Shown one piece after another: positions 1-12,394 of a stretch of 64,000 nucleotides of DNA. The notes under the pieces were generated by a model that did no database searches, was not told the DNA's origin, and was given only the letters and a program-made list of their open reading frames with translations. The position numbers and the translations under genes were made by a program. The stretch is from Gymnopus androsaceus JB14. Taxonomy: Eukaryota > Basidiomycota > Agaricomycetes > Agaricales > Omphalotaceae. Location: the NCBI GenBank assembly GCA_009733575.1, contig ML769499.1:62001-126000 (forward strand). Reading direction: 5' to 3'. The stretch's first letter is position 1. The number at the start of each line of letters is the position of its first letter.

Positions 1-992
1 TTTAATGGAGAATAACTTACACAGAGCCACCCAGCCATATGTAGACCACAGGTCTAACAATCGGTCAGCAGTTAAACTGGTTTATTACAAAAGTAAGACA
101 AGTCCTGCACTTACAGGAGAAGGGCCAAATCTGAGGTAAGCTTGTGTGTTGTCATAATGTGTACCATCCAACAAGCAATACCTGTGAAGATTCAAGTCAC
201 AGGTGTTTGCTAGATGAAGAGAGAACAAGATTTCCATACACCAGCCCAATAAGGAGAGACATCCTACAACCGCAGGTAAAATCCAATTGTTTTTCATGGT
301 CATTATCCAAAGGCGCCACGCATAGAAGAGCTGCACAGTGAGACCACACATTGCCCTGCAAGTGGTAGCCGGTTAACATTAGCATTCAAGTGCTCTGCAA
401 CCACGAATGCAGCTGCTCTCTCACAAGAGGAAACCTTTCGGGGGAACTGTCCAATGGATGAATACTAATATGGCGGGATCTGAAGCGTAAGGGTGGTTAA
501 TAAGCGACTAAAAGCATGGCTCCCAGGCTCACTCGCGTAATTTGTAACAGCCCAGTCATAAGCATAGATACCTGTGAAATAGTATTAGTAGGCTCGAAGT
601 ACAACGACAACAACACCGACCGGTTGCAATGGTGTCACAAAGGCACATGCTGACACACAGAGCAACTAGGGCTTTGAACCACCACCTATCAGCGGGAAAC
701 TTGGAGAAATAGGTCCATGCTGGTGAAAAGCATGTTTGCATTAGTACCGCGAATGTGGGGTTCAAAACTCACCGGCAGAAAGCACAATACCCATCGTTAG
801 GTACTGTAGTAACAGCACTTGAGCACAATTCATGCGAGATTAGACTTGTACGAACCGAAAGGTTGTTGCTGACAACCTGTTGACTCGGAGGGCCATTAGC
901 TTCTTCAAATTTGGATTGACTTCAAAGACACCCACTACTGCTCCAACTGAAAGATTAATCTCGGTCTGCTCTGCTGCAGAAAGACGGGGCAT
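1..992 (-). CDS. DUF6534-type seven-helix membrane protein, copy A (partial)
   Basis: This is the 5' part of a basidiomycete-type multi-pass membrane protein; the 3' end lies outside the window. The chosen ATG (complement of 990-992) gives MPRLSAAEQTEINLSVGAVV, which matches the N-terminus of copy B at 12395. Visible blocks are TYFSKFPADRWWFKALVALC (around 660-740) and LTVQLFYAWRLWIM (around 305-350), followed by NWILPAVVGCLSLLGW. Phase-conserved short introns separate them, and one intron start (GTAAGTTATTCTCC) is nearly identical to copy B. The family is known mainly as a conserved membrane protein of unknown function. A Tc1-type MITE sits 81 bp upstream of the start codon. Family assignment is by motif recall; function is unknown. 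Confidence 0.75.
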
Positions 993-1072
993 CCTGAAGG
1001 AATATTACTTTCAGGTGTAAGTGGTTTGGGCGGAGTGGGAAGGATAACAGTTGCACCGCTCGGCCGAACCTG

Positions 1073-1178
1073 ATACAGTGGCTGCCAAAATTGATGTCAC
1101 CCCACGTGACCTACTGAATGGACTACTGAATAGGCAACTAAATTGGGGGGGTGACATCAATTTTGGCAGCCACTGTAT
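1073..1178. mobile_element. Tc1/mariner-type MITE
   Basis: A 100-bp core (1076-1175) is bounded by perfect 28-bp inverted repeats (1076-1103 and 1148-1175) starting CAGTGGCTGCCAAAATTG. It is flanked on both sides by TA (1074-1075, 1176-1177), the Tc1/mariner target duplication. The roughly 44-bp interior has no ORF. The terminus resembles the left end of the Tc1 element at 41944 (CAGTAGCTGGCCAAAA), so mobilisation by a related transposase is plausible (inference). Confidence 0.85.
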
Positions 1179-2968
1179 ATACGGTTACGACAGATTACGG
1201 CCTGAGCACTTGGATCAAGGGTCAATAAATGTTTGTCGGTTCACTAAGTCAAAAACAGTAACGAACGTTCCATTCCGGAAAAATCTATTGGGAAACCCCC
1301 TTTCTAAGAGAAACCCCCCCTTGGAGAAACCCTGACTATTGAGGAACCCGGGTGCTGGCTCGGCTTAGTAACACCATCACCGGCCGGTGTGATCTCCAAC
1401 TTCAATGACATCGCGCAGACCTTCAAACTTTGAATGGCGGGCCCTTAGGTGGTCTTTTTATCTTTGAGCTAATATCAATTTCTGTTGTCACTCCTCAAAG
1501 CTTTATAGACAAATCAAGGCAGCGGACCGGTAAAATTGAATCCAAAGGTGCGTTTCGGTGTTCTTCTACTTAATGTTATCCTAATGAAAGTAAACGAGCT
1601 TTCTGGAATCTTGACACCTTGTGCTCTTTCTGTGCCACATCTTCCTGCACCACATCTTTCACATATGCATAGGCTGCCAAGCTCCTCTATGGCCAGATGT
1701 TTGTCAGTTCGCTCAGATTCTGAATTCGGGTTATTGGGCATGTTGTCTGCATCACCTCTAGGAAGTAAACACGGCAAGAAATTTTGCGACGCGTTCAATA
1801 GGCTTTATAACTACATAAAATGCAGATACATTATCATTTACCATGAAGCAGAGGACAACAAGCACGCGTGTTCTGACGCGCGTTTTTGTCCGCTCCCTCA
1901 GGTTTCGCATGCCCGAATCGCCCTTTTCTTGCATCTCCACCCTCTGACGGACCTTTGTGCGCAACTGCGAGTTGTTTAGTGCTGGACCAATCCAGCTTTG
2001 ATTGTGCAGTTGTGAGTCTGAAAGCTTGGAATTTATTGAAATAGCGGTTTTTGTATGAATAATTCTTTCCTGTACGCTTGGGCGCTTCCTAGTGGGCGCC
2101 TGTTTCGGCCGGTCGTCAGAGAAACCCTCAAGTCACTTTTTCGAGAGGGTTTCCCGAGGAACCCGTGGTTTCTCGGAGAAAGCGGGTTGCTGAATAGATT
2201 TTTCCTTCCATTCCGGACCTACCTCGCCGTCTGAGACCTGTGTACATTAAGGAGCGAGGGTCACTAAATCGGCCATGATCTGGGAGGATGTCACCAATTG
2301 AATCCCGAGGCATCGAGCGGATGTATCGCGGCTCTTGTCTGCCATTAATTAATAGATGCTCGACCCGTTTTCTTGCCTGCACTTTTTGGACGTTCAAGAC
2401 TAGGATGTAGATGCTTAAAACCTTATAGAATAAACACCATGTAATGTCCAGATGTCAGTCTTGCAATTCTACGTCTGTGCTTCACGATTACGGGCATAAA
2501 CACCATGTAATGTCCAGATGTCAGTCTTGCAATTCTACGTCTGTGCTTCACGATTACGGGCAAGATCCATGAAAAAGGGTACCCCATCAAATAGAGTTTC
2601 CGGGTGGCTAGGCAGGCTTGCCAGCTTGATTATCCTGCGAAATGCATGAATCAGAAAAGGCAGACTTTCGACGGACGACTGGCATCCGCTGACTGATTTT
2701 TGCGTCTCGTAGATCACAGGAGCTTGAGCCAGTTGCAGCGTTCTCCATATGTTCCATCTCCCGGAGTCCACTGCGCGCGCACATTCTGATGTATCCTCTG
2801 GAGCTGGTCAATAGCCGGAGGCTTGCAAATTCGCATGCGCATGGAGCAGAACTTTGGTCAAGTAAAACATTTCTGATTCGGTCAAACGCTCTGCTGGTTG
2901 AAGTGGTTGAAGTGATAAAAATGGGCGCCTTGACTTGAGCGCTTATTTAGCTTCTCTCTCCGACTCCC
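1179..2968. other. intergenic, no recognised gene
   Basis: Open frames exist on both strands, for example around 1536-1979 (+) and 2535-2811 (-), but none shows a family motif, a consistent intron pattern or a low-complexity-free domain. Clusters of GAAACCC-like runs occur around 1290-1340 and again, in mixed orientation, around 2120-2180. The 66-bp tandem duplication at 2430-2561 is the only clear structure. The last 100 bp before 2969 presumably hold the epsin promoter and 5' UTR. Confidence 0.5.
2430..2561. repeat. perfect 66-bp tandem duplication
   Basis: The unit beginning ATAAACACCATGTAATG occurs twice head to tail (2430-2495 and 2496-2561) with no difference that I can see. It lies about 400 bp upstream of the epsin start. 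Complete identity means either a very recent duplication or an assembly artefact. Confidence 0.9.
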
Positions 2969-4720
2969 ATGCAACATTTCGGTAAAGCTGCTCTTCGTGT
3001 AACTAAAAATTACACCAAGGGCTATTCAGATACACAAGCGAAGGTTCGGGATGCGACCAGCAACGATGCTTGGGGACCGTCTGGCACAGTTTTAAATGAG
3101 ATATCTAACTTGACGTATAATCAGTAAGTGTTTTTGTCGATTCTGGAGCCAGGGTTCACCTATTTCCATAGGGGAGACTTTGTAGAAATTATGGAAATGT
3201 TGGACAAGAGACTGAATGACAAGGGGAAGAACTGGAGACATGTCTTCAAAGTGCGTCCCGATTGTACTATCGCAACATAGTGCGAAATTAACGTTTAATT
3301 CTAGAGCCTCACTGTTCTCGACTACTGTCTACATCAGGGCTCGGAAAACGTCGTCATCTACTTCCGGGACAACATCTATATTATAAAAACCCTGAAGGAA
3401 TTCCAATATATCGACGAGGATGGCAAAGATCAGGGAGCCAATGTTCGTCAAAAGGCCAAAGACATTACCAACCTCCTCCAAGACGAAGCGCGACTTAAGG
3501 AGGAACGCCGTAATCGTGCAAATATGCGCGACCGGATGACTGGTGGTGCTCGTGGTTCCGCTGATGGCTACGACGAACCTGATGACGAAAATTCTCGGAG
3601 ACGGGCTTTGGATCCTCGCCCTTCGAGAAAGAATAAGGACGAGGACGATTTGCGGAAAGCAATTGAGGAGAGTAAGAAATCGCTGGCTCAGGAACGTATG
3701 ACGGCGGAAGATAGAGATCTCCAGCAAGCAATCAAGCTTAGCCAGGAGGAGGAGGCGAAGCGAAACCAATCAGTTGTGGATTCCAATGCTTCTGCCCTGT
3801 TCGATGACAACAATCAACTGTGAGGCTCTTATTACTTCTTCCTGATTCCATTGGTTAACATGCCAATAGGGTCCCTGTTAATACTCAAGCCAGTGCTAAT
3901 CCATTCCCGACTATGACCGACCCCATGGCATACACTGTCGGTCTCCAGCCACAGTTCACCCAAATGCAGCCACAATTCACTTCATTTAATCCTTACCAGC
4001 AACAGATGCAGCAGGAAGCCGCTCAGGCAGAGTACCTCCGCCAACAGCAGGAATTTTTACAGCAGCAACAGGCTGCGCAGCAGGCACAGCTTCAACAAGA
4101 AGAGTATATGCGCCAACAGATGATTCTTCAGCAACAGCAACAACAACAGCAGCAGAATTTGTTTATGCAGCAGCAACAACAACCGCTCATGGCACAGCCT
4201 ACTGGATTCGGGTGCGTTCATTTCTTCCTCCTTCGTCATTCCATATATCAAGCCTCTTCTTAGGACCAATAATCCTTTCGCTCCATCTGTATCATCCCCT
4301 CCGCCACTACCCACTGCACAAAATCCCCCGCAGTTCAATTTACAAGGAACATATGATAATCATACCTCCGAGAATCTCCACAGCCTCAGTAACCCTCCTT
4401 CTGCGTTCTCGCAGTCTCCTTCACCTCAACAGCAAAGTGGTCGGCCAATTGCCGTAAAGACGAGGCAGGATGAGAATCAGGAGCTTGCTAACCTGTTCGC
4501 AGATCGTGAGGGCGGACAGGATACTTTCGGGAATATTGGGCAGCTGAGGTATGGTTCGCTATTCGAGTCGCGACAAAATAACTTACGGTTCGGTAGATAT
4601 GGTCATACCAACGCTAGCCGCCTGGTCACTCATCAGACGGCTAACACTGGCCATAATCCCTTTGCAATGCAACAGCAGCAGCAGCAGCAGGGAAACGAAC
4701 AGCCATTTTTCAGTATTTAA
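2969..4720 (+). CDS. ENT1/ENT2-like: epsin (ENTH/UIM endocytic adaptor)
   Basis: Epsins bind PI(4,5)P2, ubiquitinated cargo and EH-domain proteins at clathrin-coated endocytic sites. The start ATG gives MQHFGKAALRVTKNYTKGYS and runs straight into the ENTH domain (KVRDATSNDAWGPSG, WRHVFKSLTVLDYCL, VRQKAKDITNLLQDE; about residues 10-140). Two ubiquitin-interacting motifs follow (DDLRKAIEESKKSL and DLQQAIKLSQEEE), then a Q-rich segment encoded around 3985-4190 and three NPF motifs (NPFPT, NPFAP, NPFAM). Five introns fit (after 3123, 3250, 3822, 4211 and 4549), and the protein ends GNEQPFFSI. I found no frame break here, unlike neighbouring housekeeping genes. Assignment to the epsin family is firm; which paralogue is not. 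Confidence 0.92.
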
Positions 4721-4952
4721 AGTTGTACATTTTATTAATATGCCTCGATCTCTTACTCTCGCAGTTGTCTTTTTTCTGTACCATCTCTTGGCTGAAGACT
4801 GGGATCTTTATTTGTGTTTTCTCTATGATTTTTTATGGATATGCATACCAGACAAATAATGCCATTGTTTTAGACTAATAGACAGCGGAGAACGTTGTAG
4901 AAGTGCCGCACGGTAACGGAATTGCGGTCCGGCCACACATTTTTTGGCGTCT

Positions 4953-5602
4953 ATGTTTGCTTTCACCACGATGACCACAGCCAAGCTAGTTACCTCTCAT
5001 AAACGACGAAAGCTTTCTTCGCCAAAGCTTTCTGCAATCTCGTCGTCGTCTATCGCTACTCCCGCATCTCCCGCCGCCAACAAGAACATGACATTAACAT
5101 GCATATCGTGCCACAGGCGCGCGCAAAGCGCGTCGCGTTCGGTCGCCGTGTTCTGCGCAAGGTATACTGGATTTGTTCCCTGCTTTGAATAACTTTGGAT
5201 TATCTCTTGTTCAGGTGTGGTTCCGCAACATGTACTATATGCTCTCGGACTTGTACCGTTTCTTCGACACCTCCAGATTCCCTTACTCCCTCACAAGCCC
5301 AAACCTACTCTTCTCGTCGTTTCGCTTTAACCTTGAATTCTGCCAACACGAACTCGGTTGGAATCGCTACTAATGCTGGCGGAAAACGAAAGAAAGTGAA
5401 AGACGACGATGTGGAAAGAGATGGAGCGATACGGTTCGAAGAGGGTGAATTACCGTGTGGATGCGGACGGATTGTGTGCAAGAATTGTTGTTTTGAGAGT
5501 AATCAAAAGTGAGTGTGAATTGCTTTTGCATTTGCTCTTCGCTCATAGGTGCCGATTTGAAGTGAAATTATTACTTGCTATGACTGTTATGGGACTCATT
5601 GA
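4953..5602 (+). CDS. small Cys-rich putative zinc-binding protein
   Basis: Three exons encode a Ser/Thr-rich protein of about 165 residues with paired cysteines: CISCHRR, then CARCGSATCTICSRTCT across the first intron (from about 5161), then CGCGRIVCKNCC and a terminal TCYDCYGTH. The last exon is placed by splicing at the AG before 5563, which brings TCYDC into frame and gives TGA at 5600-5602; the AG at 5547-5548 would give a hydrophobic tail instead. The Cys spacing suggests two or more zinc knuckles. I recall similar short uncharacterised fungal proteins but know no function. It lies 232 bp downstream of epsin on the same strand. Confidence 0.65.
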
Positions 5603-5897
5603 CCTACTCGCTGCTCTATGCTACTGGAATATGTATATTAATGTCCATGTTGTATCAAACTGCTTTCTTCGCCTAATATGGCCAATGTACGCGTAACTTC
5701 TGAGGCTCATGCTTTCCGCATTGCGTCAATGATATATTTCCAGCTTTGACACTCAGGTAAATAAGATAACAGAAGATAAAGATACCAAGAAAACCCGCTT
5801 TATGAAGTAGTAAACAAGGTCCAATATTCCAATTCCAATGTTTTTTTTTGTACAATCATATCGTATGTAGGTATTCCTTCCTTCCACAGTTACATAG

Positions 5898-8068
<2,171 letters not shown>

Positions 8069-8244
8069 TGTGAGCGCTCGAGATGGTGGTTGTACGGAAG
8101 AGAGTGTATTTAATTTGTAACTGGCTTTCAGACTTGCTCATCAATCAGCTACAGCCAGTCATCGACACAGGGTAATCTTTAGCGCTTCCCACCAAATAAA
8201 GTCTTCCGATTTTTTGCGCGCTTCCGTACCTTTCACGAACGCCC
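8069..8244. promoter_or_regulatory. bidirectional promoter YPK1 / PDH E1-alpha
   Basis: Only 176 bp separate the start codons of two divergently transcribed genes, so this interval must hold both 5' UTRs and promoters. It contains an AT-rich stretch (GTATTTAATTTG, about 8106) and pyrimidine-rich tracts near both starts. No specific factor site is convincing. Confidence 0.6.
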
Positions 8245-9812
8245 ATGGCATCCTTATTAGCTTCTCGCCTTTCTCGTCGCGTAGGTCGAGCTGTACGTCT
8301 GTTCCGCCTTCTGAAGGGTTTTCATTCTAATGTTACTTGTCCCAGCCATTCATTCGACAATTCAAACCACCGCCGACACCACACAACTGCAGGACAGTGC
8401 TCATGAAACGGAGCCTTTCTTGGTCAAGATTCACGAAGAATCTTTCCAGACTTTCAACTGCTGAAAAGCCCGAGCTCGATGTCAAAGTGACTAAAAACGA
8501 GCTGCTGGAAATGTACAGGCAGATGCAGACCATGCGTCGAATGGAGATGGCTGCTGACGCTCTCTACAAAGCTAAAATGATTCGTGGCTTCTGCCATTTA
8601 GCAATTGGCCAGGTGCGTACCCTTTTATATATATATTCCAACGCGTTCTTACAGTTCTTTCTACAGGAAGCAGTTTCCGTCGGTCTCGAGCACGGTATCA
8701 CCAAAAACGACAAAGTTATCACCTCGTACCGTTGCCATCCTCTTGCCGTGCTTCGTGGTGGAACAATAAAAGGTGTTATTGGCGAGCTGCTCGGTCGACA
8801 GGCAGGAATGTCTCGTGGCAAGGGTGGTTCCATGCACATCTTTACCCCCTCCTTCTTTGGAGGAAACGGTATCGTTGGCGCTCAGGTTCCCTTAGGTGCC
8901 GGCATTGCGTTCGCTCAAAAATACAACGAAGAAGATACCTGTACCTTTGCCATGTACGGTCGACGGTGCTGCTAACCAGGGTCAAGTCTTTGAAGCTTTC
9001 AACATGGTACGTTTCACGCGTTTATTAAAACTGCATCCACTAATCATTCGCTCTACAGGCTAAGCTTTGGGATCTTCCTTGTGTCTTTGTTTGCGAAAAC
9101 AACAAGTACGGTATGGGTACATCTGCTGAGCGCTAGCTCTTCCAACACACAGTACTTTACTCGTGGAGACAAGATTCCCGGTCTTCAGGTACGTCGGTCT
9201 GGGGCCATACACTTTTTCGTGCGCTCATACTGCGGTTACAGGTCAACGGAATGGACATTATCGCCGTCAAGCAAGGAGTAGAGTACGCCAGGAAATGGAC
9301 TGTCGATGACAAAAAAGGTCCTCTTCTTCTTGAATTCGTCACCTACCGTTACGGAGGTCATTCGTACGTCTATTTCACTGTTTACAGGAGGTTCTACACG
9401 CTGACCTTTCGCTTATCTAGAATGTCGGACCCTGGTACCACATACCGCACCCGTGAGGAAGTCCAAAGGATGCGAAGCACTCAAGACCCCATCCGTGGTC
9501 TCCAGCGCTACATTGAAGAGTGGGGTCTTGCTTCTGAGCAGGAGCTCAAGGTATTTCGTCTATTTTTACGTTCAGGGCAACCTTTTAATCCTTTGAGCAG
9601 CAAATTGACAAGGACGCCAAATCCACCGTCGACGAAGCAGTTGAAGAAGCCAAGGCATCGCCTATACCCGACATCAAGGACCTCTGGACCGACATTTACT
9701 TTGCAGGAACGGAGCCACCGTTCATGAGGGGCAGGGAGAAGGAAGAGGTTCGTACAAAATATGGCTTTTCTTTCTTATACTGACGACTTGCTTCTAGGTT
9801 CACTATTACTAG
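8245..9812 (+). CDS. PDA1-like: pyruvate dehydrogenase E1 component, alpha subunit (with frame breaks)
   Basis: This subunit carries out TPP-dependent decarboxylation of pyruvate in the mitochondrial PDH complex. The start [16 protein letters not shown] fits a mitochondrial presequence. The mature part shows [53 protein letters not shown] and [12 protein letters not shown]. The TPP signature runs from the GDG segment to [13 protein letters not shown], and RYGGHS (YHGHS-type) and a C-terminal EEVHYY follow. Introns are short and regular. Extra single bases are visible at about 8461 (tgCTGAAAA), at 8961 (inside the GDGAANQG codons) and at 9134 (after TSAER). Each breaks an otherwise family-perfect frame. 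The stop is 9810-9812. Identity is firm; whether the copy is functional depends on those indels being real. Confidence 0.9.
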
Positions 9813-10141
9813 TTGCTATAGAGTATTTGGATTCGCAATAATTCCTGCATTACATTATACTTAGACCTTGAGCTGCAAAGGAATCAACTTGATTGCTAAG
9901 GAGCTGACCCCAGCGATGCTACTACATAGTATTGGCGAGTATTTATGTCCAGTGCTTTTTTGCCATTGCAAGTTTCGTTTGATTCTGTTCACACTACGAC
10001 ATGAGGTACGAGACTGCTCGAGGTTGATTCCTACATACGGAAATAATCTTCATTATTATTCTCCCCTACCACCCGCAACAAGAGGTCAGCGAGATCTGAA
10101 TCAGGGATAAGTTTGCTCCCTCTACGAGGTTGTCGATAAGA
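9813..10141. other. intergenic, nothing recognised
   Basis: This interval lies between the PDH stop and the homologous part of the UTP22 fragment. I see no ORF with a recognisable product, and no repeat. The near part should hold the PDH 3' UTR. Confidence 0.5.
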
Positions 10142-10524
10142 ATATGTCTGGTAATGAGGTGAGGAATGTGTGCAGGGTGTACGGCTTAACATTAGGCAGC
10201 AACGCGATCTGCAACTTCAGTGTATTGGATTGGTACAAGTCTGCTGTGGATTTGGGGATTGGATTGCGAGGGAGAGTGAGAGTGAGAGCGTGAGTTGGAG
10301 GTGTTGTCATCTCATCATCCGAGTCTGCTCCCAAGTCTTCTTCCTTTTCCTCTTCCTCCAACTTCGTCCTCGGAACCTCTGGATATCGAAGCAGGCACAG
10401 TTTCTGCTTCTACACTCACTTTGCGGAGCTATGAACTGAAGTCAATCACAATCCTAGTTAATCAAGTCGGTATACATACCTATTTCCATCCCATCCTTCT
10501 TCGCTTTTGTAATCTCGACGACAT
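10142..10524 (-). pseudogene. truncated duplicate of the 5' end of UTP22
   Basis: On the minus strand from the ATG at 10522-10524 the sequence parallels the first exons of the full UTP22 gene at 22052. It has the same first exon (ATGTCGTCGAGATTACAAAAG versus ATGCCGTCGATATTACAAAAG) and the same first intron start (GTATGTATACC versus GTATGCATACC). It shares an acidic block (EEEEKEED) and then STADLYQSNTLKLQ (STADLYRSNTFKLQ in the full gene). It carries a short internal deletion and loses homology after LHTFLTSLPD at about 10142. Because the intron is retained this is a DNA-level duplication, not a retrocopy. It encodes only about 100 residues of a protein of over 1,100, so it cannot replace the parent. 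Confidence 0.85.
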
Positions 10525-11030
10525 GAAAGTACGCGATTGTTCGGCGCTGATTTTTCGTCCTTGCGTGTCGTTCGTCGAGGCTAGTAGTAGCAGTACTGAT
10601 CGGTCGAGAGACGCAGAGACGTAGATTGTGCGCTTAACCGAAATTTGACACCGTCACGCTGGGCGTCTTTTCTTCATCTCCGTCCACGACGCGTTCTTTT
10701 CTTCTGCTCGCGTTCCTTTCTTCTGTGCTTACTCGCAGCCGAGTCTGAGTCGCGAACCTACTGGAGCTTCCACTGTCGACCATCTGTATCGGGCTCGAAA
10801 CGAGAAAACCGAGGTGGAGGGGCGAGATTGGGAGGACTAATCTGGGTGGGTAAATAGGTCCAACTAGTCCGACAACCCTTCCTCTTCCTATCCGAAGCCC
10901 AGTCCTCGTTCTAATTCTAGCATTTCACAACCGAAATCCAATCGTACACGCAGTCCCACTCCACCTCCAATTCTCAATTTCTCAAAGCCAAAAAAAATTC
11001 TTTCGGAGATTATACCGAGCTAAAAGGCTT
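10525..11030. other. intergenic; upstream part shares homology with the UTP22 leader
   Basis: The first 60 or so bases mirror the leader of UTP22 (AACGACACG..., AATCGCG), so the duplication includes promoter-proximal DNA. The rest is pyrimidine-rich with no recognisable coding region. Confidence 0.5.
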
Positions 11031-11465
11031 TTATGGAGCGACGTCGAGGCGGGGCTTCAAAGTCATTTCTCCCACCCCTCCTCCAATTGGCCAAACGTCC
11101 AGTCTCTGCCACCCCTTCCTCCAAATCCAATACAAACTACTTATACCACCACAGTCCTGCTTGTCTAATAGATCCTTGGGGTCATTTATTTTACTGGGAA
11201 GGTACAGCGACCCTCCTCTGTCTGGATGATTGGCCAGCATGATCTGCCGATGCGCATCTTTTAGCTGAGTCCGCAATTTTGGACCATCTCTGCGAAGTTT
11301 TAAGTCGCACTTTGAGACCCAAAATCGCAATGGCCTCCGTTCTATCGATCTTTGCTTTGAATCCTCCCTCTTTTTGACCATTGGTCGGCAACGCCTTTCC
11401 TGCTCAACGAAGGAAGCGGCAGCAAGGGCACTAACTCCGAGTCCTACGATAAAGGGGGTGGTCAT
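11031..11465 (-). pseudogene. PAM18-like: PAM18/TIM14-like J-protein, frameshifted
   Basis: Pam18 is the inner-membrane J-protein that stimulates mtHsp70 during mitochondrial import. From the ATG at 11465 the frame gives [17 protein letters not shown] (membrane anchor). A second frame gives [20 protein letters not shown] and IAILGLK. A third gives [20 protein letters not shown] and [14 protein letters not shown] with the HPD motif intact (about 11220-11240). At least two frame changes are needed within one uninterrupted stretch. Beyond DKQD the frame runs on without the usual early stop, to about 11031. No introns are evident, so a retrocopy or an indel-damaged gene are both possible. Family identity is strong. 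Confidence 0.7.
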
Positions 11466-12394
11466 GGAATCGAAGCTTGTGACCCAGAAGAAGGCACGCG
11501 CCCAGTGCCAGAAGTACATCTGTATGGCAAGTATAGGGCACAAGACAGGATATTAAACGTTCACGCGCACTAGTGGCGCTCAGGCTCACTTGCTGCCGTC
11601 CAAGTATCTTTAATTCTGTTTTTGTCAATGTCATAATATAACCATCTCCGAGTCTTATTGAACGCGATGATAAAGCATTGTTACTGTAAGACTCTCACTT
11701 CTCGAATGTCACTTGAATGCGGACATGCACTCATGTCAGAGTTTACACAGACCATTCGAGAAGTGTAGAAGTTTTAATGCAAGAGAACGAAGGAGCTCAT
11801 GTGGTATTATCAAGATAATGGCGTTTGCGACGTCGCTATGGCAGACTCAATGAACAAGAGTCGCTATTAGTGCGGTTCCTTCCATTGACCACGAGATGGG
11901 ATATTCGAAGAGTCAAAACCTGTCCATCCTGGCACTGAGATCGCTTTGCCTAGATCTCTACTACCCCAAGAGGTAAGTCATCCGAAGGAGGTGAAGGGTC
12001 GGTTCAATCTCCGAGTGAAAGACCTTTTTCTTTACGATCCCGGCTCGACGCACAGGCACTGGGATATAAGGATAAAAGGCTACGTAGATCGAGAGCATTC
12101 CAGGTGCTCTTTGACTGGCAGGGTCACGGTGTATGAAAGCACCCGAAGTTCCAGGGACCATGACCAGTGCTCCCGACGAGGATCCTGGCTCCTTAACGTA
12201 CAGGCAGAATGCAATATAACGGAAAGAAGAACACTAGCTTACTAAATATGCTTTGGTGAGCTATGCACAACACTATATTCAGCATTTACTCTTGATCTAC
12301 CTCAAGCATCATCTGTGCTTCATTTCACAGCCCACCCAGACCGCCCAGACCACTTGCTGTTCTCCCCAACACCAGAAGACCTTATTACTCCACA
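11466..12394. other. intergenic, no recognised gene
   Basis: About 930 bp. Short ORFs on both strands, including 11946-12245 (+), show no motif or splice pattern that I trust. The last 150 bp before 12395 are pyrimidine-rich, as expected for the promoter and 5' UTR of the DUF6534 gene. Confidence 0.45.

Noticed and set aside
1536..1979. 147-codon plus-strand ORF
   Set aside because: No domain, no splice support and an overlapping minus-strand frame of similar quality; probably chance.
3329..3769. 146-codon minus-strand frame
   Set aside because: Antisense to the epsin ENTH/UIM exons; the plus-strand protein is family-perfect.
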